This document shows, one piece after another, positions 8,180 through 17,347 of a DNA stretch of 38,732 bases (position 1 is the stretch's first letter; each line of letters begins with the position of its first letter). Made by a program: the position numbers and the translations under genes. Under the pieces are notes generated by a model. It was not told the origin of the DNA. It searched no databases and saw only the letters and a program-made list of their open reading frames with translations. Source of the DNA: Thermoplasmatales archaeon (lineage in GTDB: Archaea; Thermoplasmatota; Penumbrarchaeia; Penumbrarchaeales; Penumbrarchaeaceae). The stretch covers positions 1 through 38,732 of the forward strand of contig JAUVCN010000012.1 of the NCBI GenBank assembly GCA_030595715.1. Reading direction: 5' to 3'.

Positions 8180-9542
8180 TCCTGAACGTGGCACCCCGGG
8201 AGCTGTGTTCCATGAGGCTTATCTCACCTTTGGACCTCTTGACCATTGAACTGACAAGGAATAGACCCACCCCGGTTCCTCCCTTGTCTCCATAGGAGAA
8301 ACCCTCCTCGAAGATCTTTTCCCGGATCCCCATCGGTATTCCATTCCCAAAATCGATCACGTCCACGATATTCTCACCTGCATCCTGCAAGAGCACGAAC
8401 CTCATCCTTCCGGTATGGCCATGTTTGATCGCGTTGATCACAAGATTCTGTATCACAGTATAGAAACCCACGTCGACCGTGAAGTCTGCCTCTCCGACGA
8501 TATCATACGGGATATTGAACCCGGTCATGATACCCTGGATAAGGTTTTTCACCAGCTTCCTCTTCGTTCCATCATCAACTGTTACCGCTTCCTCATATTC
8601 CTTCATCTCGTCAATGAGGGTCACACTTCTGTTCACACTCGCTTCCACCATGGACAATCTCTTCACATCGCCTGTCAACTCGATCAGTTCCAGGGTCTGC
8701 TTGATTATCATCAGGTTGTTCAACATGTCATGTCTCAGGATCTGTGTGATATCCTTCAACCTACGGTTCAACTCCTGTATCCTCCTCTCATCACGTTTGA
8801 GTTCGGATACATCCCGGATCATGCCGTTGTATCCTACAACGTTCCCATCATGGTCCTTTCTGATACTGGATGTGAGAACGGAATCGAATGTGCTCCCGTC
8901 CTTTCTCTTCAGAAGGACCTCGAAATCCTTCACAAAACCTTGATCGTGTATGATCTCCTTGAACCTGGACCTGTCGGAGGAATTCGAGTATGTATCCCTG
9001 GCATTGATATTCAATATCTCCTCATCCGTGAACTGGAACATCTTCAGAGCAGACCGGTTCATCTTGAGTATCTTCCCATCAAGGTCAGTGACATAGATAC
9101 CTTCCATTGAATCCTTGAAAACGTTACTTATCAACTGCTGGTCCTCGGCGATCTTCCTCTTGAATTCTTTCAGTTCCGTGACATCCATCAGAGAAACTAT
9201 CGATAGGTCCAAATCCTTCATCAACGTGACCTTTGCGATCAGGTTCCTTGTTATCCCTTCTCTTGTCTTGAACAGGAACTCGTATGACCTGGGTGCTGTT
9301 TCATCAGATATCCGTCGGGTATTATTGTATCTCAGAAGTCTCTCCTTGTCACCCTCGTGAACGAATGTGACCCATGACATGTTCCCCTCCATCTCCTCTT
9401 TAGAATATCCCGAGAGCCTCTCGAACTCATCGTTCACCATCAAAATAGTGGTATCCGCTTCGACCACAAGCATTGAGGTGCCCGTAGCTTCGACCATTGT
9501 CTGATAGGATATCTGGTTAATGTTTCCACTCGGGTCGGTCAA
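8154..9542 (-). CDS. Orphan PAS-PAS sensor histidine kinase (soluble)
   Basis: The 462-residue protein has two PAS domains (about 12-122 and 135-250, each followed by a PAC-like strand set and a VTELKEF/VSELKRD linker). A histidine-kinase core follows, with the phospho-acceptor in ILRHDMLNNL (H271), an N-box (QNLVINAIKH), a G1 box (DFGNGIP) and a G2 box (GGTGVGLFL). No membrane segment is seen, so it should sense a cytosolic signal or bound ligand. The start is TTG, preceded by AAGGTG with 5-base spacing. No response regulator is nearby. It lies on the opposite strand between the RecA-like pair and the polymerase gene, so it probably interrupts an older arrangement. The ligand is unknown. Confidence 0.9.
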   Translation of the reverse strand: MTDPSGNINQISYQTMVEATGTSMLVVEADTTILMVNDEFERLSGYSKEEMEGNMSWVTFVHEGDKERLLRYNNTRRISDETAPRSYEFLFKTREGITRNLIAKVTLMKDLDLSIVSLMDVTELKEFKRKIAEDQQLISNVFKDSMEGIYVTDLDGKILKMNRSALKMFQFTDEEILNINARDTYSNSSDRSRFKEIIHDQGFVKDFEVLLKRKDGSTFDSVLTSSIRKDHDGNVVGYNGMIRDVSELKRDERRIQELNRRLKDITQILRHDMLNNLMIIKQTLELIELTGDVKRLSMVEASVNRSVTLIDEMKEYEEAVTVDDGTKRKLVKNLIQGIMTGFNIPYDIVGEADFTVDVGFYTVIQNLVINAIKHGHTGRMRFVLLQDAGENIVDVIDFGNGIPMGIREKIFEEGFSYGDKGGTGVGLFLVSSMVKRSKGEISLMEHSSRGATFRIRLPMNCD

Positions 9543-9770
9543 TAGAACACCTTGATATAGATTAAATTACAATCTCTATTATTTCATATTATTGCCATGA
9601 ATATCTACATGATATCATGATCGGACCGCTTGAGAACGAACATCCATGTGGAGAATAGAACCGGACCCGGCCATCGGAAGGGACGAAAACCAGACCGGAA
9701 ACTTCAGACACATGACCATCTATCAAATGACCTGGAATGGACATTCACTTCACTCTCCCCCCCACCCTTC

Positions 9771-9779
9771 TTTTTACAG
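9771..9779 (+). promoter_or_regulatory. Probable TATA element of the polymerase-like gene
   Basis: TTTTTACAG is centred about 25 bases before the ATG at 9800, the distance expected for a leaderless archaeal transcript. No Shine-Dalgarno-like sequence precedes the start codon. The rest of the 9543-9799 gap holds the kinase upstream region; no other gene is seen there. Confidence 0.4.
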
Positions 9780-9799
9780 TTTGAAATGGAATCCATCCC

Positions 9800-12079
9800 A
9801 TGAAAGGGTGGGTCCTCGATACCTACGCTGACCACGAAAGGGACCTCATGGACCTGTGGATCATCGATGGGTCCGGAAAACGGTCCATGATAGCACACAG
9901 GTTCCATCCCGAGATCAAGGTCGCAGGGAATAGAGAGGACCTCGTAAATCTGGATCGATATTTGAAGGATATGGACGGCCTGAAAGAAGTGGTCCGGGAG
10001 AATGGATACCTGGATGTCCAGGACAGGCATCCCAGGGACCATCTGCGCATCATCATCTCCAGGTATTCCATGATGATGGATATTGCAAAGGACATCGAGG
10101 CATTCGGCAACTACAGGGACTACTCTCTGTTCAATGTCGACCTTCGCCTCCCGACCAGATACCTCTACGAACACGGTATCTTCCCCCTGGCGAAGGTACA
10201 GGTCGCCAATGGATACAAACTTCTTGAAAATGGCGACTGGGGAACCAACCCTCTTCCTCCACTCAAGGCAAAGGTACTCCATGTCATACCGGAACAGAAA
10301 GGTCCGGTCCCGAGGATGACGGACCCCATCAGGTCCGTCAAGGTTGGAGACATGGAGCTTTCCGGCGAGAAGGAGGACCGGATGATCATGGCCGTGGTGG
10401 AGGAGCTGAAGAGGACCGACCCCGACCTTGTGCTAACGTATGGGGGCGACACGTTCGTCCTTCCATATCTATACGAAAGAGCGCTTGTCAACGACCTGGG
10501 GCCATACCTCAAGCTCGACAGGTCGGGAAGGCGATTCAGAGCACCTGTAAAGACCGGAAGGTCGTACTTCACATACGGACAGGTCAGATACAAGCCACCA
10601 TACTACCCACTGAAAGGGAGGATCCATATCGACCTGGAGAACTCCTTCCTTGTCAGGGAAGGAGGGCTCATCGGTGTTGCTCTCCTTTCAAGGATGTCTC
10701 TCCTTCCTCTTCAGGTCATGTCCAGGCTCTCACCTGGTTCGGCCATCTCCTACATGGAATGCGTGGAAGCACTCGGAAGAGGTCGGTCGATCAGATGGAA
10801 GAAGAATGATCCCGAAGGATGGAAGAGTGCGATCGAACTGTCCCGGTCCGATAGAGGGGGGCATATCTTCGATCCCATCGTCGGAGCCTACTCTGACGTT
10901 ATCGAGATGGACTTCTCATCCTTCTATCCACATATCATGTGGAAAAAGAACCTGTCGGTGGAGACACTGGGTTGTGACTGCTGTCCACCGGAAACAGACA
11001 ATACGGCACCCGGTCTCAATTATCACTACTGCAGGAAGGATATTGGACTTATCCCCCATGTTGTGGGCGATATACTTGCAAGGCGGATGGAATACAAGGC
11101 TGCATTCAAGAACAGGGTCCATCAGGGAGAGTTCCCTGAAGAGAGAGGGCTTGGACCCATCAGACCACCAACAGGCCCCGACAGGTTCTACCATGCATCC
11201 AACACACTGAAATGGGTACTGGTGACCTGCTTTGGATATACGGGATACAAGAACGCAAGGTTCGGCAGGATCGAGGTCCATGAATCGATCACAGCCTATG
11301 CGAGGGATATGCTTCTGAAAGCAAAGGAGCTGGTGGAAGAGAACGGTTTTCGGATCCTGCACGGGATCGTCGATTCCTTATGGTTGACAGGTCCGAGGAA
11401 CAGAGCAGAAGAAGTTGCGGAGCTGGTTGAAAAAGAGATGGGCATACCCATCGGGGTGGACACCGTCTACAAATGGCTGGTCTTCACACCGAACAAGACG
11501 AACGGTGTCGGGTCCCTGAACAGATACTATGGTCTGAGAAAGGATGGGACCTTCAAATACAGGGGGATAGCCTCAAGACAGAGGTCCACCCCGGTGTTCA
11601 TGAAGGGGGCTCTGACGGAAATGATAGAGTCCCTCTCGGGAGCAGAGAACGCCGATGAGATCCCCTACCACCTCCATCATGCGTTCGATGTTATGAGGGA
11701 TAAGGGAAGGATGATCATCGGCAGAGAGGTGGACCCGAAGGACCTTGCCATCACCATCAGGCCGTCGAAGGGACTGGATGAATACACGACAAGATCCGAA
11801 CATGTGGCAGCCATGCAGTTGTTAAGGAGGGAAGGGGAGAACATTCAGGGAGGGCAGAAGGTCCGGTTCGTTGTTCTCGACCACAATGCAGGCAGGCCGG
11901 AGAACAGGGTGGCCCTTCTGAAAGATGACATGGATGATGTAAATTACGATATCAATCGATATCTGGAACTCTCGGCAAGGTTCATGGGTCAGGCTCTTGC
12001 CGTGTTCGGTGTGACGGAGGAGGACGCCTTGAGAGCTTTGAAAGGAGTGGAACAGAAAGGGTTGGAAGATTTTCTATGA
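9800..12079 (+). CDS. Divergent family B DNA polymerase, exonuclease motifs lost, altered motif C
   Basis: The 759-residue protein is a full-length family B polymerase by layout. Motif A is intact ([10 protein letters not shown]371). The motif B region keeps its Lys (K471) and an [12 protein letters not shown] loop, but the usual Asn-Ser is replaced by VT-C. Motif C reads HGIVDS (521-526) instead of YxDTD(S/G): the catalytic second Asp (D525) is kept and the first is Ile. In the 3'-5' exonuclease domain, Exo II is recognisable (YGGDTF, D217). The Exo I D-x-E is replaced by HVIP near 161-164, and the Exo III Asp is absent. Proofreading is therefore unlikely, and polymerase activity is uncertain. 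Archaea are known to carry inactivated or divergent PolB derivatives, and this looks like one. It is unlikely to be the main replicase. The adjacent RecA-like pair may be functionally linked. Confidence 0.85.
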   Translation: MKGWVLDTYADHERDLMDLWIIDGSGKRSMIAHRFHPEIKVAGNREDLVNLDRYLKDMDGLKEVVRENGYLDVQDRHPRDHLRIIISRYSMMMDIAKDIEAFGNYRDYSLFNVDLRLPTRYLYEHGIFPLAKVQVANGYKLLENGDWGTNPLPPLKAKVLHVIPEQKGPVPRMTDPIRSVKVGDMELSGEKEDRMIMAVVEELKRTDPDLVLTYGGDTFVLPYLYERALVNDLGPYLKLDRSGRRFRAPVKTGRSYFTYGQVRYKPPYYPLKGRIHIDLENSFLVREGGLIGVALLSRMSLLPLQVMSRLSPGSAISYMECVEALGRGRSIRWKKNDPEGWKSAIELSRSDRGGHIFDPIVGAYSDVIEMDFSSFYPHIMWKKNLSVETLGCDCCPPETDNTAPGLNYHYCRKDIGLIPHVVGDILARRMEYKAAFKNRVHQGEFPEERGLGPIRPPTGPDRFYHASNTLKWVLVTCFGYTGYKNARFGRIEVHESITAYARDMLLKAKELVEENGFRILHGIVDSLWLTGPRNRAEEVAELVEKEMGIPIGVDTVYKWLVFTPNKTNGVGSLNRYYGLRKDGTFKYRGIASRQRSTPVFMKGALTEMIESLSGAENADEIPYHLHHAFDVMRDKGRMIIGREVDPKDLAITIRPSKGLDEYTTRSEHVAAMQLLRREGENIQGGQKVRFVVLDHNAGRPENRVALLKDDMDDVNYDINRYLELSARFMGQALAVFGVTEEDALRALKGVEQKGLEDFL

Positions 12080-12109
12080 TGCACATGTTAACTTTTCGCA
12101 CCATAACGG

Positions 12110-12117
12110 TTTAATAA
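12110..12117 (+). promoter_or_regulatory. Probable TATA element for the beta-helix surface protein
   Basis: TTTAATAA lies about 40 bases before the TTG start at 12153, and GGAGTGA (12141-12147) lies 5 bases before that start. A transcript beginning near 12140 would have a short leader carrying this ribosome-binding site. Confidence 0.4.
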
Positions 12118-12152
12118 CCAGAAAGACAGAATCCTGACGTGGAGTGATTTGA

Positions 12153-15100
12153 TTGAAAGGGAAAAGGATCGCATTCTCGACAATGTTGATATCGACCCTC
12201 ATCATTTTGACCGTTATACCTCCTGAAGCTCCTGGAGAGCTCATAAATAAGGATCTTCTGGAATTCCATGATACAATATGGATATATTACGATTCGAAGT
12301 TCACTTCTTCAGAGGGTGTTTCATCAGGAAACGGAACGGAAGCGAACCCTTACATCATCGAGAACCTGACCATCAATATCACCGGGAGTAAAAGTGCAAT
12401 TACAGTTTACAATACAGAATCTCATTTCATAATCAGGAACTGTTTGATCTTGAATCCTTTGAATACGTCAACAACCGGGATCTACTTTTCAAATGTAAAA
12501 AATGGGACCATTGAGTTCTCCGATCTCATCAATTCCAACATAGAGATAAGAGGATCCACAGATATCGAACTGAATGACCTGTTCATCAACAGGTCCCATA
12601 CAGGAATCAATATCCAGGACTCATCGAACATCACAATAACTGATTCGGTACTGGAATTCAATGAATACCGTGGATTAAAGGTGAAGGATTCGAAGGATGC
12701 GAGCATTCTAGGATCGGAGTTCGAAGGAGAGGAGAAGTGTATCGAGATCTCCGGGTCCACTGGGAAAGTGGAAGATTGTACTTTCCTGAGCGCAACAAGA
12801 GGAATTGAAGTGTCGAATTCAGGATCGTTCGATGTCAGGGGAAATATTCTGACTGACGTGTTATATGGGATCCGGTCAGATTACTCTGATCGGAAAAATA
12901 TCAGCATCACTGGCAACTCGATCAAGAACAGTAGAATCGGCATCTCTCTTTTCAATGGTGAGGCTCTGATCGAGAATAATACGATCACAGGCGATGAAGC
13001 TACCGGGATCACATCATACGGGGAAGGATCCTTCACCAGCATCGTAAGGAACAATACCATAACAATGCAGAGAGGATACGGTATCTTCGTAAACGGACCT
13101 ACGAAATATTACTCGAATACTCTGACCGGATGTGGTTTCGAAGTGGAGCCAGGTATCCTCGAGAACATCAGACCGATAATCCCGGAGAACAACACGGTCA
13201 ACGGGAGGCCGATCTTCTTCTGGAACGGAAGTGATGGGGATCTTCCCGGGTTCACGGAGATTCCCGGCCAGATCATCCTGGCCAACATGGTCGATACGGA
13301 GATCAGAGATCTCGATATGGGGAACGAATCTATGGGAATCCTGATCGGTGGGATCTCGGATAACGTATCGATAGAGAACTTCACAATTTCCGGGGCTCAA
13401 AGAGGCATCAGATTGTATGGAACGAACTCGAGAATTGGAAACAGTACCATATCGAACTGCGGATATGGCATTTATCATGAAGGATTCAATAATCGAATAT
13501 TCAACAATACGGTCACATCATGTAGTAACACGGGTCTCTATTCGACGATCGCAGGAGATCTATACAATCCGGGAAGGAACCGTATAGAACATAATGTTTT
13601 CAGTGAGAATACCGAAGGCATCTGTATCAGTCATAGTAATGAGTTGATATCCGGCAACACGATATCCATGAACCTTCAAACAGGAATATACATATCATCT
13701 GTAAGCAGTAACAACAATGAGATCACCGACAATCTGATCACCCATAATGGCGGAAACGGGATCACCCTCTCCCAGGCAAGGGGAAATCTTGTATCCCGCA
13801 ATACAATATGTGCAAACGGAGGATCGGGGATTGAAAATACTTACATTGCCTCGGGGAACATGTATCAGAACAACACGATCACAGATAACGACGAGTACGG
13901 GATCAGGGTAGAATATGGATACAATACCATAGAGTACTCGAATATCTCCGATAACGGACTCAGAGGGATCTACCTGGTAGGAAGGATCAACATGGTCCAT
14001 CACAATACCATCAGGGGAAATCCGGTCGGGTTGGATATCCTGAGCGACGAATTGAACTCGATATATAACAATTCGATATCGTGGAATTCAGTCGGGATCA
14101 GGACATACTGGTCGGAGGATATCGAGATTACCAGGAACATCATAGAGGACAATGATCTGGGATTATCCTTCAACCGTACCAACGATGCCCTGATCTTCGA
14201 CAACATCATCGACAATACGGAGAATGCTGAGATCCTCGAGTGGTGCGACAACCTCAACTTCCACACTGATAGAACTGTAGGAAGGAACATCGTCGGTGGA
14301 CCTTACATCGGTGGCAATTACTGGTCCGATTATTCAGGAAATGATACTGATTTCGATGGTCTTGGAGACACACTCACACCTCACTGGCCCGGAGATATCC
14401 ATCCACTTGTTCTGATCCCACCCCGGATCGGATGTGTCGATCTGTCCGATGAGGAAGCATTCACTGGATCCGATTTCGATCTTTTCTTTGCATTCAAGGA
14501 CCTGATCACAGAGAACCTTGTGTATGCGGACCTGGAGGTAGATCTATACAACATCAATGAAGAATTGATCCTGAAACAGAAGTATGATAGAGAATACCTT
14601 GGTGAAGACGATCATTTCAACACGAGCATTTCGATCCCCACAAGCTGTTCCAAACTGGAATATTCATTCACATTCGATGATGGTTATTTCGGGTTCTCTA
14701 CGATATCCCGAACACTGGATGTGATCGATACCATCCCCCCTACGATAGATTCCCTGGTTCTTGAACCGATCAATACGGGTGAAAGGATATCCATATTCAT
14801 GAATGTCCGGGATAATTACAGGGTATCGGACATCACATGCGATCTGAGATCGAACGGGAATGATGAGATACTGGAACATTCGCTTTTCAGGCCTCTGGAG
14901 AATTCGGAGACCACATGGGAAGGGAGCGTCCTGGTACCCTTTGATGCTGTCAATATATCCCTGAACATCACGATGGTGGACATCTCCGGCTTTATCCTCC
15001 ATCACAACATATCATGGATGGAAGTAAATGATACGATATCTCCAGTGATCAGAAATCTCTCATATTCGTTGAAAGATGATGAGAGAAGGATGGTAATCGC

Positions 15101-16280
15101 ATACGAGATCAGCGATAATATCGGGATCGAGGAAGGAGAAGTATCCATCCATTTCCATGAAACGGATTCCATTAGCAACTCCACCCTTATCAGACATAAC
15201 GATCTTATCTGGACCTGCGAGATAGATATCCCCCAAACATGTCACAGAATATCTCTATCCGCCATGGTTACGGATATGGCAGGGAATATCGCCGAACATG
15301 AAGAGACGATATATCCGGAGATCCTGTGGGAGAAGAATGTCGTTGACAATTCCGACATGGTCGCAGAAACAGGTAGATCCTTCCTCATAGATATCCAGGT
15401 CATTCCATGGATGGAAGATGGTGTTGCATTGTACTTCGATCTTGATGGATCCGACAGGAATATCATAGAGAACATAACGAGCTTCAGAATAGACCGGATA
15501 CCGGAGGATTCGAGGATTCTGGAATACGGCATCATCATCGGAAAGGGCCCCTGGTCATCTACCTGGTCATTCAACAGGACCGTTATTGACATGACTGAAC
15601 CAGTTGTGAATATCTTCTACTTGGATCCTGTAAACGGGAAGAAATGGGACCTGATGGTCAACATGGAGGATAATCGGGAGATTGAAAACTCTCTGATCAA
15701 CATTGATCTCGGGAACGGGTGGATATCTCTTATCGGAGATGGTGAGGGAACATATTCCATCGATATACCTTCAGATATCGTGTTCATCCGGTTGAACATC
15801 ACCGTTTCGGATGCATCCAGAAATGAGGTGACAATGGATGAATGGATAAATGTGATCGATCGAACGGATCCTGTCATCATCGATTCGGAATCGGGAACGG
15901 CGGAAGATTCCAAGATGAGAATGTTCGTTTGGGTCATTGTGGAGGATAACAGGGAGATCGACAGGGTGGTTGTCACATATGATCTGAATGGAGGAGAGAA
16001 GATAACAACGAACATGACAGAAAGATCCGAGAATTACTTCGAATTCCTCCTATCCAGAACGGATCAGACCGATGAGTTCAATTTCAAGGTGACCGCCCAC
16101 GACACATCCGGTAACGAGGTCGTATTGGAAGGCCGTATTGATGGAGAACGAAATGGAAAGGAAGAGAAAGGATTGAGATCAATATTTATCATCATCGGAT
16201 CCTGCATCATTGGAATCATCATTCTGTCCTTCATCGTGGTCAATCGAAGGAAGGTCGAGAAGGAGGATCGAGAAGAATGA
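12153..16280 (+). CDS. NosD-type right-handed beta-helix surface protein, membrane-anchored
   Basis: The 1375-residue protein has a signal peptide (about 1-29). A very long parallel beta-helix region follows (about 50-740), made of repeats such as IENNTI, ISGNTI and NIIDNT, typical of NosD/pectate-lyase-like folds. It closes with the GGNYWSDYSGNDTDFDGLGD signature near 713-735. Several Ig/cadherin-like modules occupy about 755-1325, marked by recurring DTIPPTI/DRTDPVI boundaries. One membrane helix (about 1341-1361) and a short charged tail end the protein. Many N-x-S/T sequons are present. The start is TTG at 12153, chosen because of GGAGTGA 5 bases upstream and the signal peptide. Beta-helix domains of this kind usually bind or cleave polysaccharide; no catalytic triad could be assigned, so a surface binding or structural role is as likely. 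Confidence 0.85.
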   Translation: MKGKRIAFSTMLISTLIILTVIPPEAPGELINKDLLEFHDTIWIYYDSKFTSSEGVSSGNGTEANPYIIENLTINITGSKSAITVYNTESHFIIRNCLILNPLNTSTTGIYFSNVKNGTIEFSDLINSNIEIRGSTDIELNDLFINRSHTGINIQDSSNITITDSVLEFNEYRGLKVKDSKDASILGSEFEGEEKCIEISGSTGKVEDCTFLSATRGIEVSNSGSFDVRGNILTDVLYGIRSDYSDRKNISITGNSIKNSRIGISLFNGEALIENNTITGDEATGITSYGEGSFTSIVRNNTITMQRGYGIFVNGPTKYYSNTLTGCGFEVEPGILENIRPIIPENNTVNGRPIFFWNGSDGDLPGFTEIPGQIILANMVDTEIRDLDMGNESMGILIGGISDNVSIENFTISGAQRGIRLYGTNSRIGNSTISNCGYGIYHEGFNNRIFNNTVTSCSNTGLYSTIAGDLYNPGRNRIEHNVFSENTEGICISHSNELISGNTISMNLQTGIYISSVSSNNNEITDNLITHNGGNGITLSQARGNLVSRNTICANGGSGIENTYIASGNMYQNNTITDNDEYGIRVEYGYNTIEYSNISDNGLRGIYLVGRINMVHHNTIRGNPVGLDILSDELNSIYNNSISWNSVGIRTYWSEDIEITRNIIEDNDLGLSFNRTNDALIFDNIIDNTENAEILEWCDNLNFHTDRTVGRNIVGGPYIGGNYWSDYSGNDTDFDGLGDTLTPHWPGDIHPLVLIPPRIGCVDLSDEEAFTGSDFDLFFAFKDLITENLVYADLEVDLYNINEELILKQKYDREYLGEDDHFNTSISIPTSCSKLEYSFTFDDGYFGFSTISRTLDVIDTIPPTIDSLVLEPINTGERISIFMNVRDNYRVSDITCDLRSNGNDEILEHSLFRPLENSETTWEGSVLVPFDAVNISLNITMVDISGFILHHNISWMEVNDTISPVIRNLSYSLKDDERRMVIAYEISDNIGIEEGEVSIHFHETDSISNSTLIRHNDLIWTCEIDIPQTCHRISLSAMVTDMAGNIAEHEETIYPEILWEKNVVDNSDMVAETGRSFLIDIQVIPWMEDGVALYFDLDGSDRNIIENITSFRIDRIPEDSRILEYGIIIGKGPWSSTWSFNRTVIDMTEPVVNIFYLDPVNGKKWDLMVNMEDNREIENSLINIDLGNGWISLIGDGEGTYSIDIPSDIVFIRLNITVSDASRNEVTMDEWINVIDRTDPVIIDSESGTAEDSKMRMFVWVIVEDNREIDRVVVTYDLNGGEKITTNMTERSENYFEFLLSRTDQTDEFNFKVTAHDTSGNEVVLEGRIDGERNGKEEKGLRSIFIIIGSCIIGIIILSFIVVNRRKVEKEDREE

Positions 16281-16342
16281 ACCCTCTCATATACGGGTAA
16301 ACCAATAACTACCGGATTCCGATAATATATCAGAGGGTTAAA

Positions 16343-16831
16343 ATGAGGTCGCTTGTGGTTTACTATTCCCTCAAGGGAAAGACAAAGGGCGTTGCAGAAT
16401 ACATCGCCAAGGAACTAAAAGCCGATATGGAACGGATAGAACCTCTGCATCCAATAAATGGCGAGAAATTCATGTCGTTCTACGGTGACCGGGATGAGTT
16501 CGGAAATGATACGAGAACTGATATCTCACCTCCAAAGCACGATTGGAAGAAATATGACCTGATAGTTGTTGGAACCCCGATATGGGCCTGGGCACCGGCC
16601 CCCCCTGTCCATTTATATCTGAAAAGAGAGGGCATAAAGGGGAAGAAGGTTGCAATATTCTCCACATCCGATGGTGATTCCAGGGACGCGCTCACCAAGA
16701 TGAAGGGGCAATTCGCTGGCAACAGCGTTATCGCACAGAAGGAATTCATCTCGAGGGACGTTATTGAATACAAGATATCGAAGAAGAAAGCCGTCGCATG
16801 GGCAAGGAACCTTAAGAAGAGTCACCCATAG
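16343..16831 (+). CDS. Flavodoxin family protein 1
   Basis: The 162-residue protein is a flavodoxin-like FMN-binding domain. It has an N-terminal LVVYYSLKGKTKGVAEYIA strand-loop-helix for the FMN phosphate, the YDLIVVGTPIWAWAPAPP loop for the isoalloxazine ring, and the KVAIFSTSDGDS strand. It should act as a cytosolic one- or two-electron carrier. GAGGG lies 5 bases before the ATG. It forms a tandem pair with a paralogue that starts 10 bases after its stop. The electron donor or acceptor is not evident from the neighbours. Confidence 0.85.
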   Translation: MRSLVVYYSLKGKTKGVAEYIAKELKADMERIEPLHPINGEKFMSFYGDRDEFGNDTRTDISPPKHDWKKYDLIVVGTPIWAWAPAPPVHLYLKREGIKGKKVAIFSTSDGDSRDALTKMKGQFAGNSVIAQKEFISRDVIEYKISKKKAVAWARNLKKSHP

Positions 16832-16841
16832 GGATGATGTT

Positions 16842-17318
16842 ATGAAAAGCATCGTTGTTTTTTACTCATATGAGGGAAACACAAGACTGGTAGCCGAGAA
16901 CATAGCCAATTCGATCGGGGCCGATATTATCGAGATCAAACCCGAAAAGGAGATGAAGAGCAAGGGGGTCATGAAATTCCTTTGGGGAGGAAGGCAGGCC
17001 ATGATGGGTGTCAAACCTCCCCTAAGAGAGATCAAGAAGGACCTGAACAGCTATGATCTGATCTTCATAGGCACACCTGTATGGGCCTGGAGTCCAGCAC
17101 CTCCTATCAGAACCTTCCTGGAGGATCACCTTCCCAAGGGAAAGAGGATCGCCCTTTTCTCCTCCTGCGAGGGAGGGGGAGGAAAGACCTTCGAAAAGAT
17201 GACGGAAATGGCCAGGGGATGCCGGGTCATCGGAACGCTTGAATCACTTGCCCCTTTGAAACGAGAAAAGGAGAATACCCTCCAAAAGGCAAAAGTATGG
17301 GCAAAAGGTCTTATCTGA
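16842..17318 (+). CDS. Flavodoxin family protein 2 (tandem paralogue)
   Basis: The 158-residue protein repeats the layout of its upstream neighbour: IVVFYSYEGNTRLVAENIA for the FMN phosphate loop, YDLIFIGTPVWAWSPAPP for the ring loop, and RIALFSSCEGGGG. It differs in a WGGRQAMMGVKPPL insert in place of the acidic loop of the first copy. The start is the ATG at 16842 with GGGATGATG just upstream; an in-frame ATG at 16764 would add residues that do not fit the fold and would overlap the first gene. The two are surely in one operon and arose by duplication. Partners are unknown. Confidence 0.85.
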   Translation: MKSIVVFYSYEGNTRLVAENIANSIGADIIEIKPEKEMKSKGVMKFLWGGRQAMMGVKPPLREIKKDLNSYDLIFIGTPVWAWSPAPPIRTFLEDHLPKGKRIALFSSCEGGGGKTFEKMTEMARGCRVIGTLESLAPLKREKENTLQKAKVWAKGLI

Positions 17319-17347
17319 ACCCGATACGACCGATCAACTTGATCATA

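Noticed and set aside
8415-9110. Long plus-strand frame opposite the histidine kinase
   Set aside because: It is His- and Leu-rich shadow sequence of the kinase core with no plausible start signal.
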